Assembly (NCBI GenBank): GCA_021296235.1
Contig: JAGWAS010000007.1
Location: forward strand, 25,549-89,548
DNA length: 64,000 bases
Direction of reading: 5' to 3'
Origin: Paracoccaceae bacterium
GTDB taxonomy: Bacteria > Pseudomonadota > Alphaproteobacteria > Rhodobacterales > Rhodobacteraceae
Part shown: positions 1 through 8,879 of the stretch, piece by piece
Numbering within the stretch: the stretch's first letter is position 1
Layout: each line of letters starts with the position of its first letter
The notes under the pieces: generated by a model
The model's database searches: none
The model's input: the letters and a program-made list of their open reading frames with translations, nothing else
Told to the model about the DNA's origin: nothing
Made by a program: the position numbers and the translations under genes

Positions 1-169
1 CACTGGCCCGGGATATGCTGCATGCCGTGCCAAGGAGCCGATTTTCGATGCGAAGGACGCCCCCATTGGAGGAATTGCTGCCAAATTGGCCACATCAGGA
101 AAGTTGCTCAAGTTTCGATGTGTTTGCATTGAGTTTGGCTGAATTTCAGGCCGGGGGCATCTGAATTAG

Positions 170-739
170 ATGAAACTCACGCTTCCCACATATCTCACGC
201 TTGGAAGGTTGGCGGCGGCGGCGGCCTTGCCGTTGCTGTATGTTGCGGTTCCCCACCCAAAGGCCTTTTGGCTAATTTCAGCACTGTTTCTCATCGCATC
301 GATAACGGATTGGTTGGATGGTTACTTGGCCAGAAAGCTCGGTCAGATATCAAATCTCGGAAGAATGCTGGATCCAATTGCAGACAAGATTCTGGTTTCT
401 ACCGCGCTTCTCATCGTGATTTCCTGCATGGAAGAACGCGCTTGGCTTCTGATCCCGGCCTCCGTGATATTGGCTAGGGAGTTCCTGGTGTCGGGATTGC
501 GGGAATTTTCCGGAGGAGGGGGCTCCTCCCTCAAGACGACATTCCCCGCCAAATGCAAGACGGCCCTGCAGATGGCAGGACTGCTCATTCTTATGCTTTG
601 TTGCGCATTGGATGCCCATCGGGGAAATGTGTTACCAACTGTGGGAATAGTGGCGATCTGGATTGCAGCGATGCTTACCATTTTCACGGGTGCAGATTAT
701 TTCAAGAAGGCTTTGCCAATGCTGCGCGAGGATACCTGA
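170..739 (+). CDS. pgsA: CDP-diacylglycerol--glycerol-3-phosphate 3-phosphatidyltransferase
   Basis: Makes phosphatidylglycerol phosphate from CDP-diacylglycerol and glycerol-3-phosphate at the inner membrane, the committed step to phosphatidylglycerol and cardiolipin. The 189-residue protein carries the full CDP-alcohol phosphotransferase signature: D50-G51, A54-R55, G64, D68 and D72. Several hydrophobic segments surround it, and length is normal for the family. ATG start. It is followed after one base by moaD and then moaE, an order I associate with alphaproteobacteria, where uvrC often lies just upstream. The 169 bases before it show no recognisable UvrC C-terminus. Confidence 0.95.
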   Translation: MKLTLPTYLTLGRLAAAAALPLLYVAVPHPKAFWLISALFLIASITDWLDGYLARKLGQISNLGRMLDPIADKILVSTALLIVISCMEERAWLLIPASVILAREFLVSGLREFSGGGGSSLKTTFPAKCKTALQMAGLLILMLCCALDAHRGNVLPTVGIVAIWIAAMLTIFTGADYFKKALPMLREDT

Positions 740-740
740 A

Positions 741-989
741 ATGGTTGAAGTTCTCTATTTTGCCTGGGTTCGGGAGCGAATTGGCATTCCGCGGGAACAG
801 GTTGAGACTGAGGCAGGAACGGTCGGCGAATTCATTGAGGAACTGAAGGGAAGGGGCGGTCGCTACGAGATGGCGCTTTCCGATCTCAGTTCCGTGAGAT
901 TTGCCGTGGATCAACAACTTGCCGAATCGGCAACCGAAATCCGCGATGCACGCGAAATCGCGGTGTTTCCGCCAATGACGGGCGGGTAA
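741..989 (+). CDS. moaD: Molybdopterin synthase sulfur-carrier subunit MoaD
   Basis: Small ubiquitin-like subunit of molybdopterin synthase. Its C-terminal glycine is thiocarboxylated and donates sulfur to precursor Z. The 82-residue product begins MVEVLYFAWVRERIG and ends in the required Gly-Gly after FPPMT. The chosen ATG lies one base after the pgsA stop. A longer in-frame extension would run back into pgsA and is not used. moaE begins two bases downstream, so the pair is presumably translated together. Confidence 0.93.
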   Translation: MVEVLYFAWVRERIGIPREQVETEAGTVGEFIEELKGRGGRYEMALSDLSSVRFAVDQQLAESATEIRDAREIAVFPPMTGG

Positions 990-990
990 T

Positions 991-1494
991 TTGACTGTCC
1001 GCGTCCAAAGCGGACCGTTCGATTCGGGCAGGGAACTGGCTGCACTTGGAGGTGCGGAAACCAAAGCTGGCGCAATGGCCTGCTTTGTGGGCAAGGTTCG
1101 TTCGGTGTCTGCCAATCCGATTGCGTCCATGACAGTCGAACACTATCCCGGCATGACTGAAGCTGCGATTTCTCAACATGTCGACGAGGCAAAGCGCCGC
1201 TGGCCACTTCTCGACTGCCTGGTCATTCACCGTTTTGGCAAGCTCATGCCTGGTGAGAACATCGTAATGGTGGCAGTCTTGGCGGAACACAGGTCGGAAG
1301 CGTTTCGGGCGGCCGAATTTCTGATGGATTACCTGAAGTCAAGAGCGCCGTTCTGGAAAAAGGAGATGACGCCTGCCGGTTCGAGGTGGGTTGAGGCGGT
1401 CCGGCAGGACGAAGAGGCCCTGCAACGTTGGGACTCAGAGCCGGCAAGTTCCGATCAAAACCAATCGTTCAGCGATTTCCATCCATCCGGTTGA
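991..1494 (+). CDS. moaE: Molybdopterin synthase catalytic subunit MoaE
   Basis: Catalytic partner of MoaD that forms the dithiolene of molybdopterin. The 167-residue protein has the usual MoaE core: an early G-A-M-A-C-F-V-G-K-V-R stretch, a central HYPGM segment, HRFG at mid length, and the C-terminal KSRAPFWKKE motif with the active-site lysine. It starts at TTG one base after the moaD stop, which fixes the start. Its last 26 bases overlap the 3' end of the convergent small membrane-protein gene. Confidence 0.93.
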   Translation: MTVRVQSGPFDSGRELAALGGAETKAGAMACFVGKVRSVSANPIASMTVEHYPGMTEAAISQHVDEAKRRWPLLDCLVIHRFGKLMPGENIVMVAVLAEHRSEAFRAAEFLMDYLKSRAPFWKKEMTPAGSRWVEAVRQDEEALQRWDSEPASSDQNQSFSDFHPSG

Positions 1495-1777
1495 GGCGCA
1501 TTTCCGCGTCGCGCAGCCTGTCGATGGCTTGGTGATACAACTCGTCCCTTTCAGCCAGGTTTTTTGCCATTTCCAACTCCCGGTCCTTCAGTTCGTTTGC
1601 AAATCTGTCGCGCTCGCGTTCCGTCATGGCCAATTCACTCGCAAGCCTTTCGATGGCCAAGGATTCGGGCGAGGAACCGCGCCTCAGGCGTTGGTGGATG
1701 ATCCCGGCCACCCACCCAAATGCGAACATCATGAAGACCGCAGTTGATGTCAGCAGAACGAATGTAAGCTGATTCAT
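1469..1777 (-). CDS. Small membrane-anchored coiled-coil protein, unknown function
   Basis: I do not recognise this 102-residue protein. It has one N-terminal transmembrane segment (about residues 4-27) followed by a charged heptad-like region to the end, rich in E, R, L and A, that should form a coiled coil in the cytoplasm. The gene ends inside the 3' end of moaE (26-base convergent overlap). It begins about 20 bases after the stop of the upstream OmpA/BON gene on the same strand, so the two may be co-transcribed. The pairing suggests a role at the envelope, but that is inference. Confidence 0.65.
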   Translation of the reverse strand: MNQLTFVLLTSTAVFMMFAFGWVAGIIHQRLRRGSSPESLAIERLASELAMTERERDRFANELKDRELEMAKNLAERDELYHQAIDRLRDAEMRLNRMDGNR

Positions 1778-1797
1778 TCTTTGGATTCCTTTCAGAT

Positions 1798-3669
1798 CTA
1801 TTGAGGAATTGACGTCACTCCGGATTCGAGGAGTCGGAACTCAATTCTGCGATTCTGTTCTCTGCCGGATTCAGTGCCATTGTCGGCGATCGGTTGGGAT
1901 TCTCCGTATCCAACCGCGACGAAATTGCTGGTCAGAACACCCTCATTCAGCAAAGCATCCAAAACCGCGCGGGCACGCTTGGTGCTGAGTGCCAAATTCA
2001 TCTGCTCGCGTCCTTGATTGTCGGTATGCCCCGCAATCTCAATTCGGGCATGGGTGCAATTCTGCAGGACGATGGCGAGTTGCCGGATTGTCGGATCAAC
2101 TGCAGCAGACAGATTTGCCGAGCCTGGTTCAAAGGTGATCTTTTGCGAATCCACGACTTCCGTCGCAAGTGAGGCGCAAAGCCGCGGGTCCATCATCGGC
2201 GCTTCGGCTACAATGTAGGCGTCATAGTCAACATTCACCTCAAAGTGCAAATCTTCCAAGTTTGACGACAGAAGTTCCGATACTCGTCGCCTGATGTCCG
2301 GCAATTCGGAAATTCCAGTGATCTTCATTGATTCCAAACCCAAGGTCAACTTGCCCGCATGGAGCATTGACAATGCCTCCAGCCCTGCCAGGGCCCAGCC
2401 GGTGACTTCGGCACTGATTGTCGGATCGGCCTTGAGATTGTTCACCAGTGTGTTGGGGGCCAAGGCCGCCTTCGCAAATGAAGTGACAATTCGAATGGCG
2501 TCATCGTCATTGACGCCCCCCAGGATTTCGACCGTTCTTTCGGATGAAACATCCACCTCCAATACTGTGTCTTGATCCGTACCGGAAACCAAGCGTTCAA
2601 TATCTCCCGACGATACCAGGTGCAGCGTGAAACGGTCGCGCAGCGCAATCAAATCTTCATTGAATTGATCGCTGAATTCGTCGGTGGTGTCCTGTTCAGG
2701 CAGGGCAGCAAATACGTTAAGCCCTTCGATTCTGATTCTTCCGCCGTTGGTGTTTTTCAACAGGGCAATGGAGCCGGCGACGGCGTCGACCCAGTCCGGC
2801 GACGGTGCTCCCCGGGCCAATCCGCATTTTCCGGTGGCAGGTTCGAAGTGCATTGCCAATTCAGCCAGTATTCTGGTTCTGTTCACTTCGGAATCCACAT
2901 GACAGGCATTAACTCTTGCGCCGCCTTCCACGACCAGCAGGTCAAAGAGGAACGGTACGCGCAACGGCTGCGGTGCCGTGACATTGAAAGTCAGTGACAG
3001 GAAAGGCGGTCGAACGGAATCCAGAATCGATTTGACGCGGCCCAGCTCCTCTTGGGACCCCAATCGGCCTTCGATCATTGCCGTCGCATCCGACAAGTGC
3101 AAATCGGCGTCCGGCACAAGTTCGATTCCATGCAATCCGAACTGCAGGGTTTGATCCCAACGGTCATTCGGTTCAACTTCGTGTCGTGTCGACCAATCCT
3201 CAACCAGACTTGCGTTACCCGAATTCTCAACTGCTTCGATGATTCGTTCAATTGAACCGCCGTTCGGCAACTCACCGAAGATCTGAACCCTGCCGTCGCT
3301 TTGAAGCAATCGGAGTGTGTAGGCATTCGGCTCAATTGACGATTTGGGTGCAACCGCGATTTTGTCGTCTATGCGGTTGGGTTTGAATGCTGAACGGATC
3401 GCATTCAGGGCCACAAGCCTTTCGATCTCACTGGGAGCCTGTCCGGAGAGTTCAATCTGCAGCCCGTTGGGCTCGACATGCAGCCAGTCAAACCGCGGTT
3501 CACTCAGCAGCGGTTCGAGGGTCCGCAGGTTCTCCCTCTCCACGTACCGTGACAACAGGATTGCTGCCGCAATTGAAATTGCCAATGCCAACAGAAAGAA
3601 CAGGGGTGCCGTGAACCGTCCGGCTCGAATTCGACCGTTCTTTCCGGAACTTCTTTTTGCAAATGCCAT
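1798..3669 (-). CDS. BON/OmpA-domain envelope protein with N-terminal membrane anchor
   Basis: About 623 residues. A basic N-terminus and one membrane segment (residues about 21-40) are followed by a long region with several BON-like repeats (for example around VQIFGELPNGGSIERII and VEILGGVNDDDAIRIV). The last 115 residues or so form an OmpA/MotB peptidoglycan-binding domain with a clear IAGHTDNQGREQMNLALS motif. It is probably anchored in the inner membrane with the OmpA domain on the cell wall. The ATG at 3669 was chosen because the open frame upstream (to 3774) runs into ubiA. The exact role is unknown. Confidence 0.8.
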   Translation of the reverse strand: MAFAKRSSGKNGRIRAGRFTAPLFFLLALAISIAAAILLSRYVERENLRTLEPLLSEPRFDWLHVEPNGLQIELSGQAPSEIERLVALNAIRSAFKPNRIDDKIAVAPKSSIEPNAYTLRLLQSDGRVQIFGELPNGGSIERIIEAVENSGNASLVEDWSTRHEVEPNDRWDQTLQFGLHGIELVPDADLHLSDATAMIEGRLGSQEELGRVKSILDSVRPPFLSLTFNVTAPQPLRVPFLFDLLVVEGGARVNACHVDSEVNRTRILAELAMHFEPATGKCGLARGAPSPDWVDAVAGSIALLKNTNGGRIRIEGLNVFAALPEQDTTDEFSDQFNEDLIALRDRFTLHLVSSGDIERLVSGTDQDTVLEVDVSSERTVEILGGVNDDDAIRIVTSFAKAALAPNTLVNNLKADPTISAEVTGWALAGLEALSMLHAGKLTLGLESMKITGISELPDIRRRVSELLSSNLEDLHFEVNVDYDAYIVAEAPMMDPRLCASLATEVVDSQKITFEPGSANLSAAVDPTIRQLAIVLQNCTHARIEIAGHTDNQGREQMNLALSTKRARAVLDALLNEGVLTSNFVAVGYGESQPIADNGTESGREQNRRIEFRLLESGVTSIPQ

Positions 3670-3683
3670 GTTGGTATCGGCGG

Positions 3684-4673
3684 TTACGAAACTCCGGCGC
3701 AGGCCGCAATGAAAAACGTGGCCGAAAGCAGCAGGCCCGCGTTTCGATTGCTGCGAAACAACCGCAAACAGCACTCGCCATCGGCCATGTCAAGTTTCCT
3801 GATCTGCCATATGAGGTGAGCCGAGAAACTTGCGGTTCCAAGAAATCCGAGCAACAGGGCAACAGGACGCTCCCCAATTGGAATTGCACTCCAAACCGCA
3901 AGGGCGATGAGAATCGTGGCTGCAGCGGCAAACAGTGAAAGCCATGCCTTGGTGTTTTCCCCGAAAAGGAGTGCCGTGGATTTGATGCCGACGAGTGCGT
4001 CGTCCTCCTTGTCCTGGTGGGCGTATATCGTGTCATAGAACAGAGTCCAGGCTATGCCTCCGCAGTACAGCAGCAGCGGTGCGGCCCCCAAATTGCCGGC
4101 ATGTGCAGCCCAAGCCAGCATTGCCCCCCAATTGAAGGCAATTCCGAGCATGACCTGCGGCCACCAGGTGAATCTTTTCGCAAACGGATAGGCAATGACG
4201 GGAAGCAGTGAAGCAAATCCCAAATAAATTGCTGCCCGGTTGAATGTCATCAGAACCGCAAGGCCGACAGCCCCCTGGAGCGCCAGCCAAATCAAGGCCC
4301 GCAGAACGGTTACCTGGCCGGATGGAAGCGGACGCGACTTGGTGCGCTCCACCTGCCGGTCAAGGTCGCGGTCAACCGCATCATTCCATGTGCAGCCAGC
4401 GCCTCGCATTGCGGCCGCCCCCAACGCACAGCCAAAAAATATCCAGATGTCGCCAACGCGAATGCTTCCGGGCTCGGCCGCCAGCGCCAGCAGAAGACCC
4501 CACCAGCAGGGAAGCAGCAGCAGCCAAGTTCCAATTGGCCGGTCCATGCGCGAAAGTCTCAGGTAGGGTCGCATCCAAGCGGCTGCAGCCGTATCAACCC
4601 AACTGCCCTCAACTGCATCCGCGACACGATCGCCCGAATGTGACAATTCTGGTTCCTGCACGGTTTTGGTCAT
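3684..4673 (-). CDS. ubiA: 4-hydroxybenzoate polyprenyltransferase
   Basis: Attaches the polyprenyl chain to 4-hydroxybenzoate in ubiquinone synthesis, in the inner membrane. The 329-residue protein shows both aspartate-rich sites of the UbiA family: NDAVDRDLDRQVERT in the first half and YDTIYAHQDKEDD in the second, with multiple hydrophobic helices. The ATG at 4673 leaves 11 bases to the divergent rsmE start. The open frame further upstream would overlap rsmE. The OmpA/BON gene follows 14 bases downstream on the same strand. Confidence 0.95.
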   Translation of the reverse strand: MTKTVQEPELSHSGDRVADAVEGSWVDTAAAAWMRPYLRLSRMDRPIGTWLLLLPCWWGLLLALAAEPGSIRVGDIWIFFGCALGAAAMRGAGCTWNDAVDRDLDRQVERTKSRPLPSGQVTVLRALIWLALQGAVGLAVLMTFNRAAIYLGFASLLPVIAYPFAKRFTWWPQVMLGIAFNWGAMLAWAAHAGNLGAAPLLLYCGGIAWTLFYDTIYAHQDKEDDALVGIKSTALLFGENTKAWLSLFAAAATILIALAVWSAIPIGERPVALLLGFLGTASFSAHLIWQIRKLDMADGECCLRLFRSNRNAGLLLSATFFIAACAGVS

Positions 4674-4684
4674 AGAAGGATTAC

Positions 4685-5479
4685 ATGTCAATTTCGCTCG
4701 CAAAGGCAAGACTGTACGTCGAGCATTCACTCGAATCCGGCAGGACATTCAGGTTCGAAGAGGAGCAGTCGCATTACCTAATGCGGGTCATGCGGCTGCA
4801 TGTGGGTGATCATGTGTCGCTGTTCAACGGCAGGGACGGGGAATGGGAAGCGGAGTTGACGTCAACCCGCCAAAAAGCTGCCGAAGCCATATGCACTGTG
4901 CAGACGCGGCAACAGACAAACGCTCCCGATCTGTGGCTGCTGTTTGCTCCACTGAAGAAATCGAGAACTGATTTCGCGGTGGAGAAGGCCACGGAGCTTG
5001 GAGTGTCGGTCATTCTTCCTGTTCGCACAGAGTTGACGAACACCCGGCGCGTTTCAGTTCAGCGGCTTCGATTGGTTGCTCGGGAAGCGGCCGAACAGTG
5101 CCTTGGACTCGCGGTACCTGAAATTCGGGAATTCACCAATCTCTCTTCAGTGCTGGATTCATGGCCCTCGGATCGACCGCTGGTTGTATGCGATGAGATG
5201 TTGAGGAAAGATGCGACCGTTTCGGAGAGCCTGTTGTTGGACAGAATCGACAATGGCACTGGAATTGCCGTGTCCTCGGATATTGCGGACAACTGGGACG
5301 CAAGGGGCAAGCTGGCCGTTCTGGTCGGTCCGGAAGGTGGATTTTCACCGAACGAAAGGGAACGGTTGCAGGGTTTTGCCCATTCGATTCCGGTTGGACT
5401 CGGTTCGCGTTTGCTTCGGGCGGAGACCGCAGTAACTGCTGCGCTGTCCATCGTGAACATAGGAAAATTTAGGCTCTGA
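4685..5479 (+). CDS. rsmE: 16S rRNA (uracil(1498)-N(3))-methyltransferase
   Basis: SPOUT-class methyltransferase that modifies U1498 of 16S rRNA. The 264-residue protein has an N-terminal PUA-like part (FEEEQSHYLMRVMRLHVGD) and a C-terminal SPOUT knot with KSRTDFAVEKATELGV, VGPEGGFSPNE and LGSRLLRAETA, the residues that bind S-adenosylmethionine. It is divergent from ubiA and stands 118 bases before gshA, an arrangement (ubiA, rsmE, gshA) I associate with alphaproteobacteria. Length is normal. Confidence 0.95.
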   Translation: MSISLAKARLYVEHSLESGRTFRFEEEQSHYLMRVMRLHVGDHVSLFNGRDGEWEAELTSTRQKAAEAICTVQTRQQTNAPDLWLLFAPLKKSRTDFAVEKATELGVSVILPVRTELTNTRRVSVQRLRLVAREAAEQCLGLAVPEIREFTNLSSVLDSWPSDRPLVVCDEMLRKDATVSESLLLDRIDNGTGIAVSSDIADNWDARGKLAVLVGPEGGFSPNERERLQGFAHSIPVGLGSRLLRAETAVTAALSIVNIGKFRL

Positions 5480-5597
5480 GGCAGCTCCGTTCCGTATTGT
5501 GTGCCATTGCCGACGGACCCGATCCAAATGCAGTCTTGTCTTGGAAGTTGGGAGACTGTAGCGGGCAAGGAAGTGGCAGGGCACAGCGAAGGTAGGC

Positions 5598-6968
5598 ATG
5601 TCGATTCCCCAAACCGGCGGCGATCCCTTGGAGCGCGAGGATCAATTGACGGCCTTTTTTGCCGAGGGTTGCAAGCCGCGGGAGAAATGGCGCATCGGAA
5701 CCGAACACGAGAAATTTGGATTCCAGCAAGATTCCCGCAAACCCCTTCCGTACGAGGGTCCCTGCTCGATTCGGGCGATGCTTGTTGGATTGAGCGATGT
5801 TTTCGATTGGAAACCGATTGAGGAATCCGGAAATCTCATAGGTCTTCAGAAGGGCGGGGCGAACATATCACTGGAGCCCGGAGGGCAGCTTGAACTGTCG
5901 GGTGCCCCTCTTGAGACCGTTCATGAGACCTGCGACGAGGTCAACCAGCACCTTCACGAAGTTCGAACCATCGCCGACCGCATCGGGGCCGGTTTCATAG
6001 GGATTGGCGCGGCGCCAACCTGGACCCATGACGAAATGCCGGTGATGCCGAAGGCCAGGTACCGGCTGATGTCTGACTACATGACAAGAGTTGGCAAGCA
6101 TGGCCGCGACATGATGTTTCGGACCTGTTCGGTTCAGGTGAATCTTGATTATTCAAGCGAATCCGACATGGTCAAGAAACTCAGGGTTGCCTTCGCGTTG
6201 CAGCCGGTTGCCACTGCATTCTTTGCAAATTCTCCATTTTATGAAGGCCGTCCGGCAAGTGAATTGAGCATCAGAAGCAGTTTCTGGAGAGATTTGGATG
6301 CCGACCGCACCGGAATTCTTCCATTTGTCTTTGAGGAAGGGTTCGGCTTTGAGGCGTGGAAGGACTATGCGCTCGATGTTCCAATGTACTTTGTTCACCG
6401 GGATGGTGTTTTCATCGACGCGCGCGGTCAGTCCTTCCGAAATTTCATGGAGGGCCGCCTTCCGGCGCTTCCCGGGGAAATTCCGCTGGTGTCCGACTGG
6501 GCGGATCATCTTACCACCATATTCCCGGAGGCACGGATCAAGCGGTTCATCGAAATGCGCGGAGCCGACGGCGGTCCGTGGCGAAGTCTTTGTGCATTGC
6601 CGGCATTTTGGGTTGGGTTGATGTACTCACAATCTTCGCTGGATGCGGCATGGGATCTGGTGCGGCATTGGGATGCTGCAACCTGCGAGGGGTTGCGCGT
6701 GTCAGCAGCGCGTGAAGGTCTAAAGGGCGGATACAACCGGGTGCGGATGATCGACTGTGCAGACAAGGCCCTTGAGTTTGCCGAGGCAGGGCTAAGGGAG
6801 CGGGCCAGATCAAGCGCCAGCGGCTCAATTCCCGATGAGTGCCACTTTCTTGATGCGCTTAAGGAGATACTTGAGACGGGCATTACGCCCGCCGAAGAGT
6901 TGCTGGATCTTTACCGCAACGATTGGAAAGGATCCCTCAATCCGGTGTTCGAGGAATGCAGTTACTGA
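5598..6968 (+). CDS. gshA: Glutamate--cysteine ligase (plant/alphaproteobacterial type)
   Basis: First step of glutathione synthesis, joining glutamate and cysteine with ATP. The 456-residue protein belongs to the GCS2 type found in alphaproteobacteria and plants. Recognisable parts are RIGTEHEKFGF near residue 37, the LEPGGQLELSGAP substrate segment near 95, MMFRTCSVQVNLDY and the C-terminal ECHFLD-containing region. ATG start. The last 7 bases overlap the 3' end of the convergent plsY. Confidence 0.94.
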   Translation: MSIPQTGGDPLEREDQLTAFFAEGCKPREKWRIGTEHEKFGFQQDSRKPLPYEGPCSIRAMLVGLSDVFDWKPIEESGNLIGLQKGGANISLEPGGQLELSGAPLETVHETCDEVNQHLHEVRTIADRIGAGFIGIGAAPTWTHDEMPVMPKARYRLMSDYMTRVGKHGRDMMFRTCSVQVNLDYSSESDMVKKLRVAFALQPVATAFFANSPFYEGRPASELSIRSSFWRDLDADRTGILPFVFEEGFGFEAWKDYALDVPMYFVHRDGVFIDARGQSFRNFMEGRLPALPGEIPLVSDWADHLTTIFPEARIKRFIEMRGADGGPWRSLCALPAFWVGLMYSQSSLDAAWDLVRHWDAATCEGLRVSAAREGLKGGYNRVRMIDCADKALEFAEAGLRERARSSASGSIPDECHFLDALKEILETGITPAEELLDLYRNDWKGSLNPVFEECSY

Positions 6969-7615
6969 TCAATCTTTGACTGACTTTGAGCTGACTGCAG
7001 ATCAATCCTTGACTCGGTTCCGTCCAGAAGCCGCTTGATGTTCCCTCGGTGGCTCCAACAGATCAAGACCGTCATGAGAGCTACGAACGGAATTGCCTGT
7101 GTCTGTCCAAGTGCCCAGAGGCAGGGGACGGACAAGACGGCAGACGACAGGGACGCAAGAGAGGAAAACCTGAAGATTGCCGCTACCAGCAGCCAAATGG
7201 CACAGACTGCCGCGCCAATGGGGAATGCAACGGCGAGCAGCACACCCAAAAATGTGGCCACACCCTTTCCGCCGCGAAAACGACGCCAAATCGGGTAAAG
7301 GTGGCCGACGAATGCCGCGAGTCCGCAGACAAGTGCGCCTGTGCCGCCGGCAAAATAGGTTCCGATGGCAACCGCTGCCGCCCCCTTTCCGGAATCAAGC
7401 AGCAGTGTGAGAACCGCCGCCGCCTTGCTCCCGGTTCGAAGCACGTTGGTTGTCCCTATGTTGCCTGATCCGATCTTGGTTGGATCACCAAGATTCATGG
7501 CGCGCGCAATGATCAAGCCGAACGCAACCGATCCCAGAAGATAGGCTGCGAACGCCGCCAACAGAACGTCCGCCGGCGGCACGGAAAAAACCTCAGAACC
7601 CACAACAGCTCCCAT
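6962..7615 (-). CDS. plsY: Acyl-phosphate--glycerol-3-phosphate acyltransferase
   Basis: Transfers acyl groups from acyl-phosphate to glycerol-3-phosphate, starting phospholipid synthesis. The integral membrane protein has the three PlsY motifs: GSVAFGLI, the glycine-rich GSGNIGTTNVLRTG, and the FRGGKGVATFLG phosphate-binding loop. I chose the ATG at 7615 (about 217 residues). A TTG at 7633 would add six residues. The start lies inside the 3' end of the upstream pyrC-like gene, so plsY is probably the last gene of a pyrB-pyrC-plsY operon. Confidence 0.93.
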   Translation of the reverse strand: MGAVVGSEVFSVPPADVLLAAFAAYLLGSVAFGLIIARAMNLGDPTKIGSGNIGTTNVLRTGSKAAAVLTLLLDSGKGAAAVAIGTYFAGGTGALVCGLAAFVGHLYPIWRRFRGGKGVATFLGVLLAVAFPIGAAVCAIWLLVAAIFRFSSLASLSSAVLSVPCLWALGQTQAIPFVALMTVLICWSHRGNIKRLLDGTESRIDLQSAQSQSKIDQ

Positions 7616-8879
7616 GAATTTCCTTCCCGGCAACGAAGGTTCGCAGAACTCGTCCCTGAAGCAACTGATTGTCGAAGGGTGTGTTCTTGGACTTGGACTT
7701 CAGCTTGAACCGGTCAAGCACGAATGGCACGTCCGGGTCAAACAGGATCACGTCCGCCGGGGTGCCGACTGCCAAGCGTCCGCAGTTCAGGCCCAACCGG
7801 CGAGCCGGGTTGAACGACAGTGCCCTGAACAGTGCCGGGAGACTCAAATCTCCTGAATGATGCAGGCGAAGAGTGGCGGGCAGGGTGGTTTCGAGTGCAA
7901 CCGCTCCGCTTGCGGCCTGCGCGAAAGGAAGTCGCTTTGATTCCTCGTCCTGCGGCGTGTGCATTGATGAAATGACAGAAATGATGCCTTTGGAAACCGC
8001 ATGGACCATGGCTTGGCGATCTTCCTCGGATCTCAGGGGCGGCTTGACCTTGAAAAAAGTACGGAAATCGGAAACGTCCAATTCGTTGAGCGTAAGATGA
8101 TGCACCGAAACGCCCGCCGAGACGTCCAGTCCCGCGTCGAGTGCCCGTTCCATTACAGAAATCGAATCTGCCACTGTGAGCTGGTCGGCATGATACCCGG
8201 CCCCCGTGAACTCGACCAATGCAAGATCGCGTTCCAACCCCATTCTCTCGGCCACCGGTGGAACTGCGGGCAACCCCTTCATGAAAGCGAAGGAGCCGGC
8301 CGTGGCGGCTGCATTCGCAGAGAGATCTGGATCCTGGGGATGGCCCACCACCAACTTTCCGAACTGCTTTGCATATGCCAGGCATCGCGTCATGGTCCGC
8401 GCATCCCTCACAGGAAGGTCGCAATCGGAAAAAGCAACTGCTCCGGCGTCTGAAAGCAATCCGATCTCTGAAATCTCCTTGCCTTGTCGGCCCTTGGTCA
8501 AGGTGGCCATTGGCCTAACCCTAACCGCCGTAGCCGCGCGAGCCTTCCGGACATAAAATTCCAGAGTCTCCGGGTTGTCCAGTGGAGGATTTGTGTCGGG
8601 GCGGGTGACAATCGTGGTGATGCCGCCTGCCGCCGCCGCCTGCCCGGCGGTGCGAAAGCTCTCCTTGTGCCGTTCACCGGGTTCGCCGATCTTGACTCCA
8701 ATGTCGACGATTCCGGGTGCGAGGAACTTTCCGTTGCAGTCGATAACCTCTGCATCCGATGGGTGTTCGCCGCCTGAATCCCTTCCGGCGATTTTCCCAT
8801 CCTTGACTATCAGTGAGCCGGCCGACACGGTGTCCGCCTCCGGGTCAACCAGCATTGCGTTTGCAAGCACAAGAGTCAT
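7593..8879 (-). CDS. pyrC: Dihydroorotase-like protein (PyrC/PyrX type, metal ligands lost)
   Basis: A 428-residue amidohydrolase of the dihydroorotase family, overlapping the end of pyrB by 4 bases. The metal-binding D-x-H-x-H is replaced by D59-I-G61-V-K63. The catalytic segment normally read as TDHAPH is here S305-M306-H307-T-P-Q310, without the aspartate. The fold-specific EPG, HH (260-261) and NPAR motifs remain. In Pseudomonas an inactive homologue (PyrX) next to pyrB is needed for transcarbamoylase assembly. This protein probably does that structural job, with a true dihydroorotase encoded elsewhere. Calling it an active enzyme would be unsafe. Confidence 0.85.
   Translation of the reverse strand: MTLVLANAMLVDPEADTVSAGSLIVKDGKIAGRDSGGEHPSDAEVIDCNGKFLAPGIVDIGVKIGEPGERHKESFRTAGQAAAAGGITTIVTRPDTNPPLDNPETLEFYVRKARAATAVRVRPMATLTKGRQGKEISEIGLLSDAGAVAFSDCDLPVRDARTMTRCLAYAKQFGKLVVGHPQDPDLSANAAATAGSFAFMKGLPAVPPVAERMGLERDLALVEFTGAGYHADQLTVADSISVMERALDAGLDVSAGVSVHHLTLNELDVSDFRTFFKVKPPLRSEEDRQAMVHAVSKGIISVISSMHTPQDEESKRLPFAQAASGAVALETTLPATLRLHHSGDLSLPALFRALSFNPARRLGLNCGRLAVGTPADVILFDPDVPFVLDRFKLKSKSKNTPFDNQLLQGRVLRTFVAGKEIHGSCCGF

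Noticed and set aside
209..226. GGC triplet run in pgsA
   Set aside because: It encodes part of an alanine-rich membrane helix and is within a normal coding sequence.
702..1290. Minus-strand open frames under moaD and moaE
   Set aside because: They are antisense to two clearly recognised molybdopterin synthase genes.
3670..3774. N-terminal extension of the BON/OmpA protein
   Set aside because: It would overlap the ubiA coding end. The protein has a natural start and membrane anchor from 3669.
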